Positions 25,967-37,100 of a DNA stretch of 64,000 nt are shown one piece after another. How positions within the stretch are numbered: the stretch's first letter is position 1; every line of letters begins with the position of its first letter. This DNA is from Acidobacteriota bacterium (GTDB lineage Bacteria > Acidobacteriota > Terriglobia > Terriglobales > Acidobacteriaceae). A program made the translations under genes and the position numbers. The notes below the pieces were generated by a model. That model did no database searches. It saw only the letters and a program-made list of their open reading frames with translations, and was not told the DNA's origin. Location: contig JAJXYY010000024.1 in NCBI GenBank assembly GCA_021780315.1, positions 124,001 to 188,000 of the forward strand, read 5' to 3'.

Positions 25967-27787
25967 ATGGCTACCATGACTCCCGTTCCGCCCGTCCGCA
26001 GTTCCGCCCGCATTGCCGGCGGCAGCTTCCTGATCGCCAACCCTACTGCGGCGGAGTGCTTCTTCCCCGAGGACTTTACCGAAGAGCATAAACAGATTGC
26101 GCAGACGACGGCGGAGTTTGCCACCAACGAGATCATGCCGGTCTCCGATGCCATCGAGGCCAAGGACTTTGCGGTGACACGCCGCTTGATCAAGGAAGCA
26201 GCCGAACTGGGATTGACCTCCGCCGATATTCCCGAGGAGTACGGCGGGCTGGAGATGGACAAGGCCACCTCGGCGATCATTGCCGAGAACATCTCCAAGC
26301 AGGGCAGTTTTTCGGTGGCGTTCTCCGCCCATACCGGCATTGGCACCTTGCCGCTGGTCTGGTACGGCACTCCGGCACAGAAGCAGAAGTATCTTCCCCG
26401 GCTGGCGGATGGCACGTTTGTTGGTGCGTACGCACTGTCGGAGTCGACGAGCGGTTCCGATGCCGTGAATGCCCGCTGCCGGGCCGTGCTCTCCGACGAT
26501 GGCCAGCAGTACATTCTGAACGGTGAAAAGATGTGGATCACCAACGCGGGGTTCGCCGACATCTTTACGGTGTTCGCCAAGTGCGAGGTGAAAGAGGGGA
26601 AAGACGCGGGCAAGGAGAAGCTGACGGCCTTTCTGATTGAAAAGGGGACTCCTGGCTTCACGCCCGGCAAGGAGGAACACAAGCTGGGCATTCGCGGCAG
26701 CAGCACCTGTCCGCTGATCCTGACGGACTGCAGGATTCCTGTGGCCAATCTGCTGGGCGAGGTGGGCAAGGGCCATCATATTGCCTTCAACATTCTGAAC
26801 GTGGGCCGCTACAAGCTGGGCAATGCCGCCGTGGGTGGGGCGCGGATGGCGCTGAACAACGGCATCAAATACTCGAAGGAGCGCAAGGCGTTCGGTAAAT
26901 CGATCAGCGAGTTTGGGTTGATTCAGGAGAAGCTGGCCGATATGGCGACCGGTATCTTCGCCGGTGAAGCCGTCTGCTACCGTACGGTCGGGCTGATCGA
27001 CGATGCACTGCGCGGCGTGGACAAGAACGATACCGCCGAGATCCAGAAGCGCATCGAAGAGTATGCGGTGGAGTGCTCGATTGTGAAAGTATGGGCTTCG
27101 GAGATGCTGGATATGGTCGTCGACCAGAACCTGCAGATCTTTGCTGGCTACGGCTATGTGGAGGAGTATCCGGCTGAGCGTGCCTACCGCGATGCCCGGA
27201 TCAACCGGATCTTCGAAGGGACCAACGAGATCAACCGGCTGATTATCACCGGATGGCTGATGAAGTCGGCGATGTCGGGCAAGCTGGCGTTGATGCCTGC
27301 GATCAAGGCGCTGATGGATGAGGTGATGGCCGGACCATCTCCGCGTGGCGACGAGTCGGATGGGCCGCTGTCGGCGGAGTTGAACCTGCTGGCTCAGGCC
27401 AAGAAGCTGACCCTCTTCGCCGCCGGTGCCGCTACCCAGAAGTACATGGCCAAGCTGGCCGATGAGCAGGAGGTGATGGGCGCCATCGCCGATATGATCA
27501 TCGAGGTCTTTGCGATGGAGTCGACCCTGCTGCGCGCGCTGAAGATTTCCACAGGGAAGAGCAGCAGCGAGATTCCGGTGGCGATGGCCCGTATCTACGC
27601 CTCGGGTGCGTTCGAGAAGATTGAACTGGCGGCGCGCAGGATCATCTCTGCCGTGGCCGAGGGGGATATGCTGCGGACGCAACTGACGATCCTGCGGCGG
27701 CTCTCCAAGCATGACGGCACGGACACGATCAGTCTGCGGCGTCTGGTGGCCCGGCATGTGATACAGGCAGGGAAGTACGCGCTGTAA
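25967..27787 (+). CDS. fadE: Acyl-CoA dehydrogenase (FadE type)
   Basis: 606 aa, longer than the about 380 aa of short-chain enzymes, fitting the VLCAD/FadE branch with an extra C-terminal domain (from about residue 430). FAD and substrate motifs: YALSESTSGSDAVN, WITNAGFADIFTVFA, and the C-terminal active-site region AYRDARINRIFEGTNEINR. It performs the first oxidation of acyl-CoA, passing electrons to ETF; no etf genes are in view. GAGGTG precedes the ATG at 25967. Last gene of the operon, before a strong terminator. Confidence 0.94.
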   Translation: MATMTPVPPVRSSARIAGGSFLIANPTAAECFFPEDFTEEHKQIAQTTAEFATNEIMPVSDAIEAKDFAVTRRLIKEAAELGLTSADIPEEYGGLEMDKATSAIIAENISKQGSFSVAFSAHTGIGTLPLVWYGTPAQKQKYLPRLADGTFVGAYALSESTSGSDAVNARCRAVLSDDGQQYILNGEKMWITNAGFADIFTVFAKCEVKEGKDAGKEKLTAFLIEKGTPGFTPGKEEHKLGIRGSSTCPLILTDCRIPVANLLGEVGKGHHIAFNILNVGRYKLGNAAVGGARMALNNGIKYSKERKAFGKSISEFGLIQEKLADMATGIFAGEAVCYRTVGLIDDALRGVDKNDTAEIQKRIEEYAVECSIVKVWASEMLDMVVDQNLQIFAGYGYVEEYPAERAYRDARINRIFEGTNEINRLIITGWLMKSAMSGKLALMPAIKALMDEVMAGPSPRGDESDGPLSAELNLLAQAKKLTLFAAGAATQKYMAKLADEQEVMGAIADMIIEVFAMESTLLRALKISTGKSSSEIPVAMARIYASGAFEKIELAARRIISAVAEGDMLRTQLTILRRLSKHDGTDTISLRRLVARHVIQAGKYAL

Positions 27788-27830
27788 TTCCGGTGCAGGC
27801 GTACCACGAACGCTACTCCGAATAGCACAA

Positions 27831-27866
27831 AAGGACCAGCTAAAGCACCCCCGGGCTGGTCCTTTT
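27831..27866 (+). terminator. Rho-independent terminator of the fad operon
   Basis: AAGGACCAGC (27831-27840) pairs with GCTGGTCCTT (27855-27864), followed by TT. The flanking A and T runs extend the stem and allow function in either direction. Confidence 0.85.
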
Positions 27867-27909
27867 CCATTGCCTTTTAAGAACCCCAATGTAACCATCG
27901 CGTTAGCAT

Positions 27910-30900
27910 ATGTTCACCACTCCACGTGTACGTCCGGGCCTTCGCCGTTTCGCCTCTTTTGCGATGTCGTCCGCTGTATTGCTTTTGCCGCTGATTTGCC
28001 CAGCCGCTGACGCTCAGACCGGGCGTGCCAATGTTGCCAGCCACGCCTTGAGTATCAGTTCCAGCACGGGCACGGTGGATCTGGGTCCACTGCCTGTGTC
28101 GCAACCACTGACCGTGACCCTGCGTCTGGCCCCTTCGGCTCAGCAGGCGGCAGCGCTCGATCAACTGCTTACGGAGCAGGCGACCCCGAACTCTCCCCAA
28201 TATCATCAGTGGCTGACCCCGCAGGAATACGCCACACAATTTGGCGCCAGCGACGAGCAGATCGCCACCATCAGCAGTTGGGCGCAGTCGCAGGGGTTGA
28301 CGATTGTGCAGATCTCTCCGGCGAAGAACCGCATGGTGGTGACTGGAACCACTGGACAGTTTCAGCGTGCATTTGCGGTAACGCTGCATAGCTACTCGAT
28401 TAGCGGCGGCACGCACTTTGCCAGCAGCACTCAGCCGTCGGTGCCGCTGGAATTGGCTCCGCTGGTGGCCAGCGTTACGGGTCTGGACAACCTTCCTGTA
28501 GCGGAACCGATGTCACTGGCTGCGACGAGTATCGCAGGCCAGACCCGGGCGCTTGCGGCAGCCAGCACCGATGCGCTGACTGCCATTGCGGATGCGGTTG
28601 ACGGCAATACCACTCCGCTGCTGAGCCTGACGACCTCTGCTTGCTCCACGGACTATGCGCCGTCTGACATTGCTGCCTACCGTGCGCTGTTCCGCCAGGC
28701 CAATTCCCAGGGGATGACGGTACTGGCGACCAGTGGTTGCGGCACTCGCGGTACGGGCAGCTTTCCGGGCAGCCTGCCGGAGGTGACCGCGCTGACGATC
28801 AGCCCGACGAGTGTACCGTTTATCGCAATTGCACCGCGTCCTGAGTGGCAGGCTGCGGTGGGTTTGCCAGCCGATGGCAATCGCTACGAGCCTGACCTGA
28901 CCACCAGTTCAGTGGCGGACTTTGCCCGGACGATGGCCTCGATTCTGCAACAGACCGGGACGCGCCAGGGCAACATCAATGCGACGCTGTATCGTCTGGC
29001 CACGACGCCCGATCTTTATACCCAGCCCGACGCTGCACCGGTGGGCACCTGGGAGGCGGCAACCGGACTGGGCACGGTAGACCTGGCGGTGCTTGCGAAA
29101 GTGTTCCCGCGTGCGACCTCCCCCATCTCCACTACCACCTCGCTCACGTCCAATACCTATGCGGTGACCTATGGCCAGCCGTTGACGCTGACCTCTAAAG
29201 TGCTGGCGAGTTCGTACGGCGCTACCAACCCTTCGGGAACAGTCACGTTCGTCTCTACGACGCAGGGCACCCTGGGCAGTTCGTCGATCGACAGTACCGG
29301 CCTGGCCGTACTGAATCTGGCGACTCCGCTAAATGTGGGGTCGTACAGCATTACTGCAAACTACTCCGGGGATGCGAGCTATTCCGCCAGCAGCAGTGCC
29401 CCACCGATTATCGTTACGGTGAGTATTGCCAATGCGACGATAACGGCAAGCATTTCGCCGACGAGCAACGTGCCATACGGTAGCACCGCGACCGTCACGG
29501 CCACGGTCACACTTCCATCGTCAGGTGGCAACCCCAGCGGAACAGTCTCTGCTGCGGTGCAGGGAATCACCGCTGCCGTGTACACCGCCACCCTCAGTCC
29601 AAATCCCGGCGGCAACAGTGCCACGGCCAATATCGTGGTTGCGGCGCCCCCGCCCGGGTCGTATCAGGTCCAGGTGAGTTGTGCTGGAAATACAAATTAT
29701 CTCTGCCAATCGCCAGTGCCGGTCACGCTTGCGACGGCGAAGGGCAACACCCTGACCACGGTGACGACGGTCCCGGTGGCACCACAAGCAGGGCAGCCAG
29801 TCACGATTACGGCGACAATCACCGACAACGGCAACGGTCCCGGGCCGTACAGCTTTACGGGAAACGTAACGTTCTACGACAATGGCAAGATCATCGCCAC
29901 GGCAGCCGTAGGCAGCAATCAAGCTTCGGCCAGTGCCACGCTCTCGGGAAATGTGTCCCACAATATCATTGCCTCGTACAGCGGCGATACCTTCTGGAAT
30001 CCAAGCACGTCGACCCCGCAAGTGGTCAATCCAACCCTGCTGCCTTCCACGCTGTCGCTGACATCGAACTACTCCACGGCCCTGGCGGGCGTCAACATCG
30101 TCTTTACGGCGACGGTATACACCACCGTTGCCAACACGGTGGGGCCGACGGGTACCGTCAGCTTCTACGACACGTTCGGCACCAGCATTGTGCAACTTGG
30201 TGGTCCAGGCAACCTGGTAACGCTCACTCCGAATGGGCCCAACCAGTCCATCGCCCGATTTACCACCACCGGACTGCTTGCCGGAACGCACAGTATCTAC
30301 GCGATCTATAACGGCGATGCCAACTTTGCCACCTCCACCTCGTCACCACTCTCGCTGAACCTGACGGACTATAACGTCTCCATGATTCCGCAGACCTTGA
30401 CGTTGAACGCGGGGCAGACGGGACAGGTGGTGATGTTGGTTGGTCTGGTTGGTGGGTTCACCGGCACAATCAGTTTTGGCTGCACGCCGCCGGCAAGCTC
30501 GGAGATGACCTGCGGCTTCAGCAATCCGACGCTTCAGGGCGGTGGTACAACCACCATGACCATCACGACCACTGCGCCGCACAATAAAACCAACCATCAG
30601 GCCAGTAACCGGCCGCTATGGGGTGGAGCGGCCGGTGCGACTCTGGCGACCTTGTTCTGTTTTGTGCTGCCACGCCGCCGCAGACTGGTTCCGGTACTGC
30701 TGATGTCGCTGTTTGCCGTGTGCTTGTTCCCTGGTCTGGGCTGCGGGCTGAACAATCTGGGCACGCTGCCGACCTCTGGCGGTTCGACCACTTCCACCAC
30801 ACCAACAGCCCCGACCGACCCCGGCAGCCCACTGGGGACGCAGGTCTTCACCATTACGACGGCCGGCAGCGACGGCGTAAGCACCGTTCGGCACACGTAT

Positions 30901-30924
30901 CAGTACCAGGTGACGATCCAGTAA
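27910..30924 (+). CDS. Secreted sedolisin-like protein with degraded catalytic domain and Ig-like repeats
   Basis: 1004 aa. Signal peptide (ends near AADAQ), then a full Pro-kumamolisin activation domain (about 45-200; NSPQYHQWLTPQEYATQFG). The next 200 residues match only pieces of the S53 domain. The helix with FRQANSQGMTVLATSGCG lacks the oxyanion Asp, TSSVADFARTM stands in place of GTSxAxPxFA, and the stretch bearing the Glu/Asp pair is missing. About four Ig-like repeats follow (YSGDASYSASSS, YSGDTFWNPSTS, YNGDANFATSTS). The C-terminus has helix, PRRRR, helix, GLGCG and a final beta stretch. It is unlikely to be a protease and may be a binding or decoy protein. First of three tandem paralogues. 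Confidence 0.87.
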   Translation: MFTTPRVRPGLRRFASFAMSSAVLLLPLICPAADAQTGRANVASHALSISSSTGTVDLGPLPVSQPLTVTLRLAPSAQQAAALDQLLTEQATPNSPQYHQWLTPQEYATQFGASDEQIATISSWAQSQGLTIVQISPAKNRMVVTGTTGQFQRAFAVTLHSYSISGGTHFASSTQPSVPLELAPLVASVTGLDNLPVAEPMSLAATSIAGQTRALAAASTDALTAIADAVDGNTTPLLSLTTSACSTDYAPSDIAAYRALFRQANSQGMTVLATSGCGTRGTGSFPGSLPEVTALTISPTSVPFIAIAPRPEWQAAVGLPADGNRYEPDLTTSSVADFARTMASILQQTGTRQGNINATLYRLATTPDLYTQPDAAPVGTWEAATGLGTVDLAVLAKVFPRATSPISTTTSLTSNTYAVTYGQPLTLTSKVLASSYGATNPSGTVTFVSTTQGTLGSSSIDSTGLAVLNLATPLNVGSYSITANYSGDASYSASSSAPPIIVTVSIANATITASISPTSNVPYGSTATVTATVTLPSSGGNPSGTVSAAVQGITAAVYTATLSPNPGGNSATANIVVAAPPPGSYQVQVSCAGNTNYLCQSPVPVTLATAKGNTLTTVTTVPVAPQAGQPVTITATITDNGNGPGPYSFTGNVTFYDNGKIIATAAVGSNQASASATLSGNVSHNIIASYSGDTFWNPSTSTPQVVNPTLLPSTLSLTSNYSTALAGVNIVFTATVYTTVANTVGPTGTVSFYDTFGTSIVQLGGPGNLVTLTPNGPNQSIARFTTTGLLAGTHSIYAIYNGDANFATSTSSPLSLNLTDYNVSMIPQTLTLNAGQTGQVVMLVGLVGGFTGTISFGCTPPASSEMTCGFSNPTLQGGGTTTMTITTTAPHNKTNHQASNRPLWGGAAGATLATLFCFVLPRRRRLVPVLLMSLFAVCLFPGLGCGLNNLGTLPTSGGSTTSTTPTAPTDPGSPLGTQVFTITTAGSDGVSTVRHTYQYQVTIQ

Positions 30925-30936
30925 GGCAGCCGGAGA

Positions 30937-30960
30937 GTGCAGCGTGTGGGAGCGCTGCAC
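30937..30960. repeat. Hairpin between the first two sedolisin genes
   Basis: GTGCAGCG and CGCTGCAC form a perfect 8-bp stem 13 bp after the stop. No T-tract follows, so it could slow decay or polymerase but is not a standard terminator. Confidence 0.45.
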
Positions 30961-31145
30961 AATCTCCAGCGCTCCTCTCCATTCCGTGAAATCCCGTTCG
31001 CAACATTTTGTGCCCGGTGAGGTCTAAACTGTATAAGTTCGTTGAGCCTGTCTCGCGACTTGGCAGGCAGATTTCACCGGGGGCGATATCTATTTTGAAC
31101 GTCGGACGTCTCACCACCACAACCTCTTCTTGTCAGGGACACTCC

Positions 31146-33911
31146 ATGCGCAGCCGTCTGCTTTCTCTCTTTGCCTTTTTGGTACTCGCCGCCATCCCCA
31201 GCCACGCTGTCGTCCAAAGCCGAATTGCTGCCATCAATACGTCCAGCCGGGTGGCGCTGCCACACAGTGTTCCGGCGCTGGCCAAGGCTTCCGCCGATCT
31301 GGGCGCAGCCTCAGCGAACCTGAAGCTGGATACTCTGACCATGTTCTTCAACATTACGTCGGCCCAGCAGGCGGCGCTCACCCAGTTGTTGATCGATCAG
31401 CAGAATCCCGGTTCGCCGCGTTACCACCAGTGGCTGACGCCGGAGCAGTTTGGCGCTCAGTTTGGCCTCAGCAGCCAAGATTTGGCTAAGGTCTCGCAGT
31501 GGCTCACCAGCCAGGGTTTTACAGTGACCGGTGTGGCCCGCAGTTCCAACTTCCTCACCTTTACCGGAAGCGTGGCGCAGGTGGAGCAGGCATTTGGCAC
31601 CAGCATCCACAGTGTTTCCTTCAATGGAGAGCAGCACTACTCCAACCTCACCGATCCAGTGCTTCCTGCGTCGATCGCGGCGGTGGTTGGCGATATCACA
31701 GGACTGAACAACTTCAAGCTCCGTGCTCGTGCCCGCACACGCGTGGTGCCGGCCAATCCCTCGCCGGACGCACTGCATCCTCAGTTCACCTCGGCCACCT
31801 CGGGGAATAATTTCGTGGCACCGGGAGACTTCTACAAGATCTACGACATCAATCCCAGCTCCCTGAACGGCACCGGTGTAACCATTGCGGTGATGGGCCA
31901 GACCGACATCAGCTTGACCGATGTCTCGGCCTTTCGCACCTCGTCGGGCTTTACCGGAACGGCGCTCGCGAACCTGCCAACGGTCAAGCTGTACGCGCCC
32001 GATCCGGGAACCGTCACAGCGGATGTGGCTGAGGCGCAGTTGGATGTGGAGTGGTCCGGCGCAGTGGCGCCAATGGCGAAGATTCTCTACGTGCTTTCGA
32101 ACAATGTGATCTCCGGCTCGTTAGCCAATGCTATTGCCAATAATCTTGCGCCGATCATCACCATCAGCTATGGCGATTGCGAGTCGAACTTCGGCCTCTC
32201 CACCATCACCAGTCTGAATGTGATATTGCAACAGGCCAATGCGCAGGGCCAAACGGTGGTTGGCCCGGCTGGTGACTCTGGCGCGACGGACTGCGACTAC
32301 AACACCTATCCTGCGGCCAATGGTCTGGCGGTCGACTATCCGGCCAGCTCTCCCTACGCAACGGCAGCAGGTGGCAGCATGTTCAACGAGGGCTCTGGCA
32401 CCTACTGGCTGACCGCCAACGGGACGGACGTGCTTACCTCCGCAACCGGCTACATTCCGGAGACAGTCTGGAACGAGTCCAGCGCGACCAACGGACTAGG
32501 AGCCGGTGGCGGCGGCGCCAGTGCCTTCTTTACCAAGCCCTACTGGCAGACCGGCACTGGCGTTCCCGCAGACTCAGCCCGCGACGTTCCGGATATCTCG
32601 CTGAACGCCGCCTCCGGCCACGATGGCTACCTGTACTGTGCGTCCGGCTTCTGCACCAACGGCTTTCGAAACTCGTCCGGCAACCTCGATGTCGTCGGTG
32701 GCACGTCAGTCGCAGCCCCAAGCTTCGCCGGTATGCTCGCCCTGGTGGAGCAAAAGCTTGCGACATCGCTCGGCAACGTAAACCCGATGCTGTATGCCTT
32801 GGCGAAAAGCTCGTACAGCGCGAACGTCTTCCACGACATCACCACGGGCAACAACTCCAGCGCCTGTGTTGCCGGTACTCAGGATTGCCCGTCGGGTGGA
32901 ACCATCGGGTACAACGCCGGGGTTGGATACGATCTGGCCACCGGTTGGGGCAGTATTGACGCCACCAACCTCGCTACCTACTGGTCGCAGGTAACGCCAA
33001 TCGTCAACACTACCGGAATTGGTGCCAAGATCTCGACGACCAGCGTCAGTACGTCTAGCCCGCTCTGCGGCGCAGCCAATGGAACCATCGCACTCAGCAT
33101 TGCCGTGGCGGACGCGAGCAGCACCACGTTGATGCCTACCGGCACGGTGCAAATTCTGGTGGATAACGTGCCAAACGGTGCCCCGATAGCCTTGGTCAAC
33201 GGAGTTGCCAGCTACAGCCTGAAGACGGCTGGCCTCTCCTCCGGCGGACATGTCATCGCGGCGATCTACTCCGGCGACGGCACCTACTCAGGTTCGAAGA
33301 ACACAGTCAATTCGGACGTGGTCTCCTCCACCGCGGCCGACTTTGCCTTTACTCCCTGCACCGCTACGACATCGGCTGCCTCCGGGTCCAACGCGGCGGG
33401 CATCACCCTGACGGTTGCGCCGGTGAACGGCTTTACGGGTGCGGTCACCTTTACGGCAACCTCGAACGACTCCACCTTGTCCTCGCAGTACACCTTTACG
33501 CCGACGACGGTGACGACCAGCGGAACCACCACCTTCGTGCTGTCCGCCTACAAGACGAGCGTGAAGGGTACGACGGGCAAATTGAAGGCTGATGCCGGTC
33601 TCGCATCATCCGCCCACACGCCGTTTGGCAAGGCTCCGTGGTATGTGGCGGGTTCCGGTGCGACACTGGCCTGCATGTTGCTGCTGACCGTGCCTCGTCG
33701 CCGCCGCTGGACCGGACTGCTGGTCATGGTTCTGTCCGCCGGTGCCTTGGGTGCGATAGGCTGCAGCGGCAACTCTGCCATTGCACCCTCGTCGGGTGGC
33801 GGCACGACTCCAGTGACCACCAACGCCACGCCGGGAACATACAACGTGCGTGTCACAGCTACCTCGGGAACACTGGTGCACAGCGTCAACGTCACATTTA
33901 CCGTACAGTAG
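31146..33911 (+). CDS. Sedolisin (S53) acid serine-carboxyl protease, secreted
   Basis: 921 aa. Signal peptide MRSRLLSLFAFLVLAAIPSHA, Pro-kumamolisin domain (about 45-190; SPRYHQWLTPEQFGAQFG), then an intact S53 domain. The catalytic set is Glu296 and Asp300 in EAQLDVEW, Asp377 in AGDSGATDCD and Ser521 in GGTSVAAPSFAG. The calcium-site region DLATGWGSIDATNL follows. One Ig-like repeat (YSGDGTYSGSKN) and the helix-PRRRR-helix-GCSG tail close the protein. S53 enzymes self-activate and work at acid pH outside the cell. I chose the ATG at 31146 after CAGGGA; an upstream ATG at 31008 gives no signal peptide. Confidence 0.93.
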   Translation: MRSRLLSLFAFLVLAAIPSHAVVQSRIAAINTSSRVALPHSVPALAKASADLGAASANLKLDTLTMFFNITSAQQAALTQLLIDQQNPGSPRYHQWLTPEQFGAQFGLSSQDLAKVSQWLTSQGFTVTGVARSSNFLTFTGSVAQVEQAFGTSIHSVSFNGEQHYSNLTDPVLPASIAAVVGDITGLNNFKLRARARTRVVPANPSPDALHPQFTSATSGNNFVAPGDFYKIYDINPSSLNGTGVTIAVMGQTDISLTDVSAFRTSSGFTGTALANLPTVKLYAPDPGTVTADVAEAQLDVEWSGAVAPMAKILYVLSNNVISGSLANAIANNLAPIITISYGDCESNFGLSTITSLNVILQQANAQGQTVVGPAGDSGATDCDYNTYPAANGLAVDYPASSPYATAAGGSMFNEGSGTYWLTANGTDVLTSATGYIPETVWNESSATNGLGAGGGGASAFFTKPYWQTGTGVPADSARDVPDISLNAASGHDGYLYCASGFCTNGFRNSSGNLDVVGGTSVAAPSFAGMLALVEQKLATSLGNVNPMLYALAKSSYSANVFHDITTGNNSSACVAGTQDCPSGGTIGYNAGVGYDLATGWGSIDATNLATYWSQVTPIVNTTGIGAKISTTSVSTSSPLCGAANGTIALSIAVADASSTTLMPTGTVQILVDNVPNGAPIALVNGVASYSLKTAGLSSGGHVIAAIYSGDGTYSGSKNTVNSDVVSSTAADFAFTPCTATTSAASGSNAAGITLTVAPVNGFTGAVTFTATSNDSTLSSQYTFTPTTVTTSGTTTFVLSAYKTSVKGTTGKLKADAGLASSAHTPFGKAPWYVAGSGATLACMLLLTVPRRRRWTGLLVMVLSAGALGAIGCSGNSAIAPSSGGGTTPVTTNATPGTYNVRVTATSGTLVHSVNVTFTVQ

Positions 33912-33921
33912 CATTCCGCTG

Positions 33922-33960
33922 GAAGAGAAGGCCGCGCCAACCTGGCGCGGCCTTCTCTTC
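33922..33960. terminator. Perfect 17-bp hairpin after the second sedolisin gene
   Basis: 33922-33938 and 33944-33960 are perfectly complementary over 17 bp with a 5-nt loop (AACCT). The right arm ends TTCTCTTC. It is 10 bp after the stop codon. The GC core with a pyrimidine-rich end suits a bidirectional terminator. Confidence 0.8.
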
Positions 33961-34101
33961 TGACTACCACTTTTGGGGCATCTACTCGGTCAACCTATTG
34001 TCTTGACTGGACTTGTTCCGCCAGCGAGAATCGTCACACTTGGTCTCTGCGCAACAAGGCTGGGCGAGTGATGCCGTCCGCGTACGGCGGGATATGTTCT
34101 G

Positions 34102-37100
34102 ATGTGCTGCCGTTCTTTTTTCTGCCGTGTTCTCACGGGCTTCTTGCTTCTTTTTTCGTTGTCGCTGGCGGCGGCCTCCGCACAGCAAGGACTGATCTCG
34201 CCTCGTTCACGCATCGTTTCCGCAATCGACGATGCGCACGTCACTCCACTTACGGGCAATACCCATCCGCTTGCGCGGCCTGAGTTCGATCAGGGCACGC
34301 TCGATGCGAACACACCGCTGCATCGGGTTGTGCTGGTGCTTCAGCGCAGCGCGGACCAGGAGACCGCACTGCGCCGCCTCCTCGACCAGCAGCAGGACCG
34401 CTCCTCCTCGACCTACCACCAGTGGCTTACGCCAGAGGCCTTTGGTGCCTCATTTGGCCCCTCCGATCGTGATCTGTCGCTGCTGACCGACTGGCTCTCT
34501 GCCCGCGGATTTACCGGAATCCAGATCAACTCCGGACGCACGCTGGTGGAGTTCTCCGGCACCGTCGGCACGGTCAACGCCGCGTTCCATACCAGCATCC
34601 ACCGCTATCTGGTCGACGGCCAAACGCACTACGCCAACGCTACCGATCCACAGATTCCAGCGGCACTGACCCCGGTGCTTGCCGGGCTAGTGTCGCTCAA
34701 TAATTTCCCGCGGCAACCAGCCAGTGTCAAGGCGGGCAACTTCCGTCGTAACACGGTCACCGGGGCCATCACTCAGCTTCCGGACAGTACTATCTCCTCC
34801 AGCACGGGGCCGACCGTTGCCACGGCGGTGCATCCCAGCTTCACGTACGGCCAGCAGACCACGAAGTTCTATGCCGTTACGCCTTACGACTTCGCTGCAA
34901 TCTACAACGTACTGCCGCTCTGGAACGCGACAGCCGCCATCGATGGCACGGGCCAGACGATTGCCATCGTCGGCCAGACCGATATCAATCCGGCGGACTT
35001 CGTCAACTTTCGCAAGCTCTTCAGTCTTCCTTTGGGCAACACGGCCACGCCAACCGGCACCCAGTATCTCAACATCATCTACAACGGCCCCAATCCGGGT
35101 GTACTGGCCGATGAGGGCGAGGCAAACATAGACACTCAGTGGTCCAGCGCAGTCGCTAAAGGCGCCACCATCGACTACGTCGTCTCCGCCAGTACCGAGG
35201 TAACGCAGGGTACCGACCTCTCCGCCGCTTACATCATCAACAACAATCTGGCTCCGGTGATGAGTTACAGCTATGGTCAGTGCGAACTCTTCCTGGGTGC
35301 TTCCGGTAATGTGTTTTATAACAATCTCTGGCAGCAGGCATCGGCCCAGGGCATCACAGTCTTGTTGGCCAGTGGCGACTCCGGTGCGTCAGGCTGCGAC
35401 TCCGGCAATGTGAAGGATGCAACGCACGGACTCGCCGTCAATGGTCTGGGCAGCACGCCCTACAACGTCTCGGTGGGTGGCACGGACTTCAATATGCCCT
35501 CCGGCGGCACAGCGTTTTGGAACGCGACCAACGACCCCGTCACCCAGGCCTCCGCAAAGGGCTACATCCCGGAGACCACCTGGAACGACAGTTGCACCAA
35601 CACCACGCTGCCGCTGCAGTCGCCTTTTCAGGGCCAGTCGGCAGAGCAGATATGTAACAGCACCGCACGTCCAAGCCTGTTGACCGTAAGCGGCGGAGGC
35701 GGCGGCCGCAGTAGCTGCATCAGTGCGACCGGCACCACCTCGGCCAGTTGCAGCAACGGCTATACGAAGCCCGCGTGGCAGACCGGACCGGGCGTACCCT
35801 CCGATGGCGTGCGCGACACCCCAGATGTCTCGTTCTTTGCGAGCAACGGCTTCTATGGCGCGTTCTATCTGGTTTGTCAGCAGAGTGCCAATCCCGATGG
35901 CCAGCCCTGCAGCCTGGCTGCGCCCGCATACGACTTTGTGGGCTATGGTGGTACGTCCGTCGCAACTCCGGCGTTTGCCGGCATCCTCTCACTCGTCAAT
36001 CAGAAGACCGGCAGCCGTCAGGGCAATGCCAACTATGTGCTCTACACGTTGGCCCAGCATCAGGCTGCGGTTGGCCTCGGCTGCAACGCAGCCACCGGTA
36101 CTCCTGCCTCCGGCTGCATCTTCAACGACCTCACCGATAACACTATCTCTATGCCGTGCCTCACTGGGTCGCCCGACTGCCAGACGACCAACTCCAGCGA
36201 TAGCTATGGTGTGCTGACGGGCTGGAAGAGCACGGCGGGCTACGATACCGCGACCGGGCTTGGCAGCGTCAACGCAGCCAATCTGGTCAATGATTGGACC
36301 ACAGCCGGCTTCGTCTCCAGTGCCACGTCGCTGGCGCTCTCCGCGAGCAGCGTCGTACATGGTAGGCCGGTCTCGGCCACCATCAACGTCAGCTCCACCA
36401 GCGGGACGCCCAGTGGCGAAGTCACGGTCAATGCTTCTGCGGTCAACGGCGCGGTAGCCTTCGGCACATTGGCCGCTGGCACCCTGACGACGTCGATCCA
36501 GTCGTTTCCAGGAGGCAGCTACACCGTCAGCGCGCACTACGCCGGCAACGGAACCTATGCCGCTAGCGACTCCAACAATGTGCTGCTCAGCGTGACGCCG
36601 GAGGCCAGCTCCACTTCCTTCCGTCCGCTGCTCTTCAACAGCAGGACGGGAGCGACCACGGTGGTCACGACTCGCACCTATGGCTCTCTCTTCCTGCTGC
36701 GGGCCGATGTTGCAGGTATCTCCGGCCAAGGCATCGCCACTGGAGACATCAAGCTGACCGATCAGGGAGTGCCGCTCGATGGCGGCTCATTCCGGCTCAC
36801 CTCCGGCGGCTATACCGAAGACCAGACCTCGCTCCTGCCGCCCGGAACGCACACGTTGGTCGCAGCCTACTCTGGTGATCCGAGCTTCAATCCCAGTCAG
36901 GCTTCCCCTGCTAGCCTGACGATCACACAGGACCAGACTGCGACGCAGATCTCCGCCCAGACAGCTACTGCCAGCCAGTCCGGTTCGTTCGCACTCACCG
37001 TGAAAGTGTTGCCACAGGGCGATGGCATGGGTCTGTATCCCACCGGCACCATTACGCTGAACATGGGGGGCAAAACACTCGCGACGGCAACCCTCACGCA

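Noticed and set aside
25937..27898. 653-codon minus-strand frame opposite fadE
   Set aside because: No ribosome site or family resemblance; fully covered by fadE on the plus strand. It is a GC artefact.
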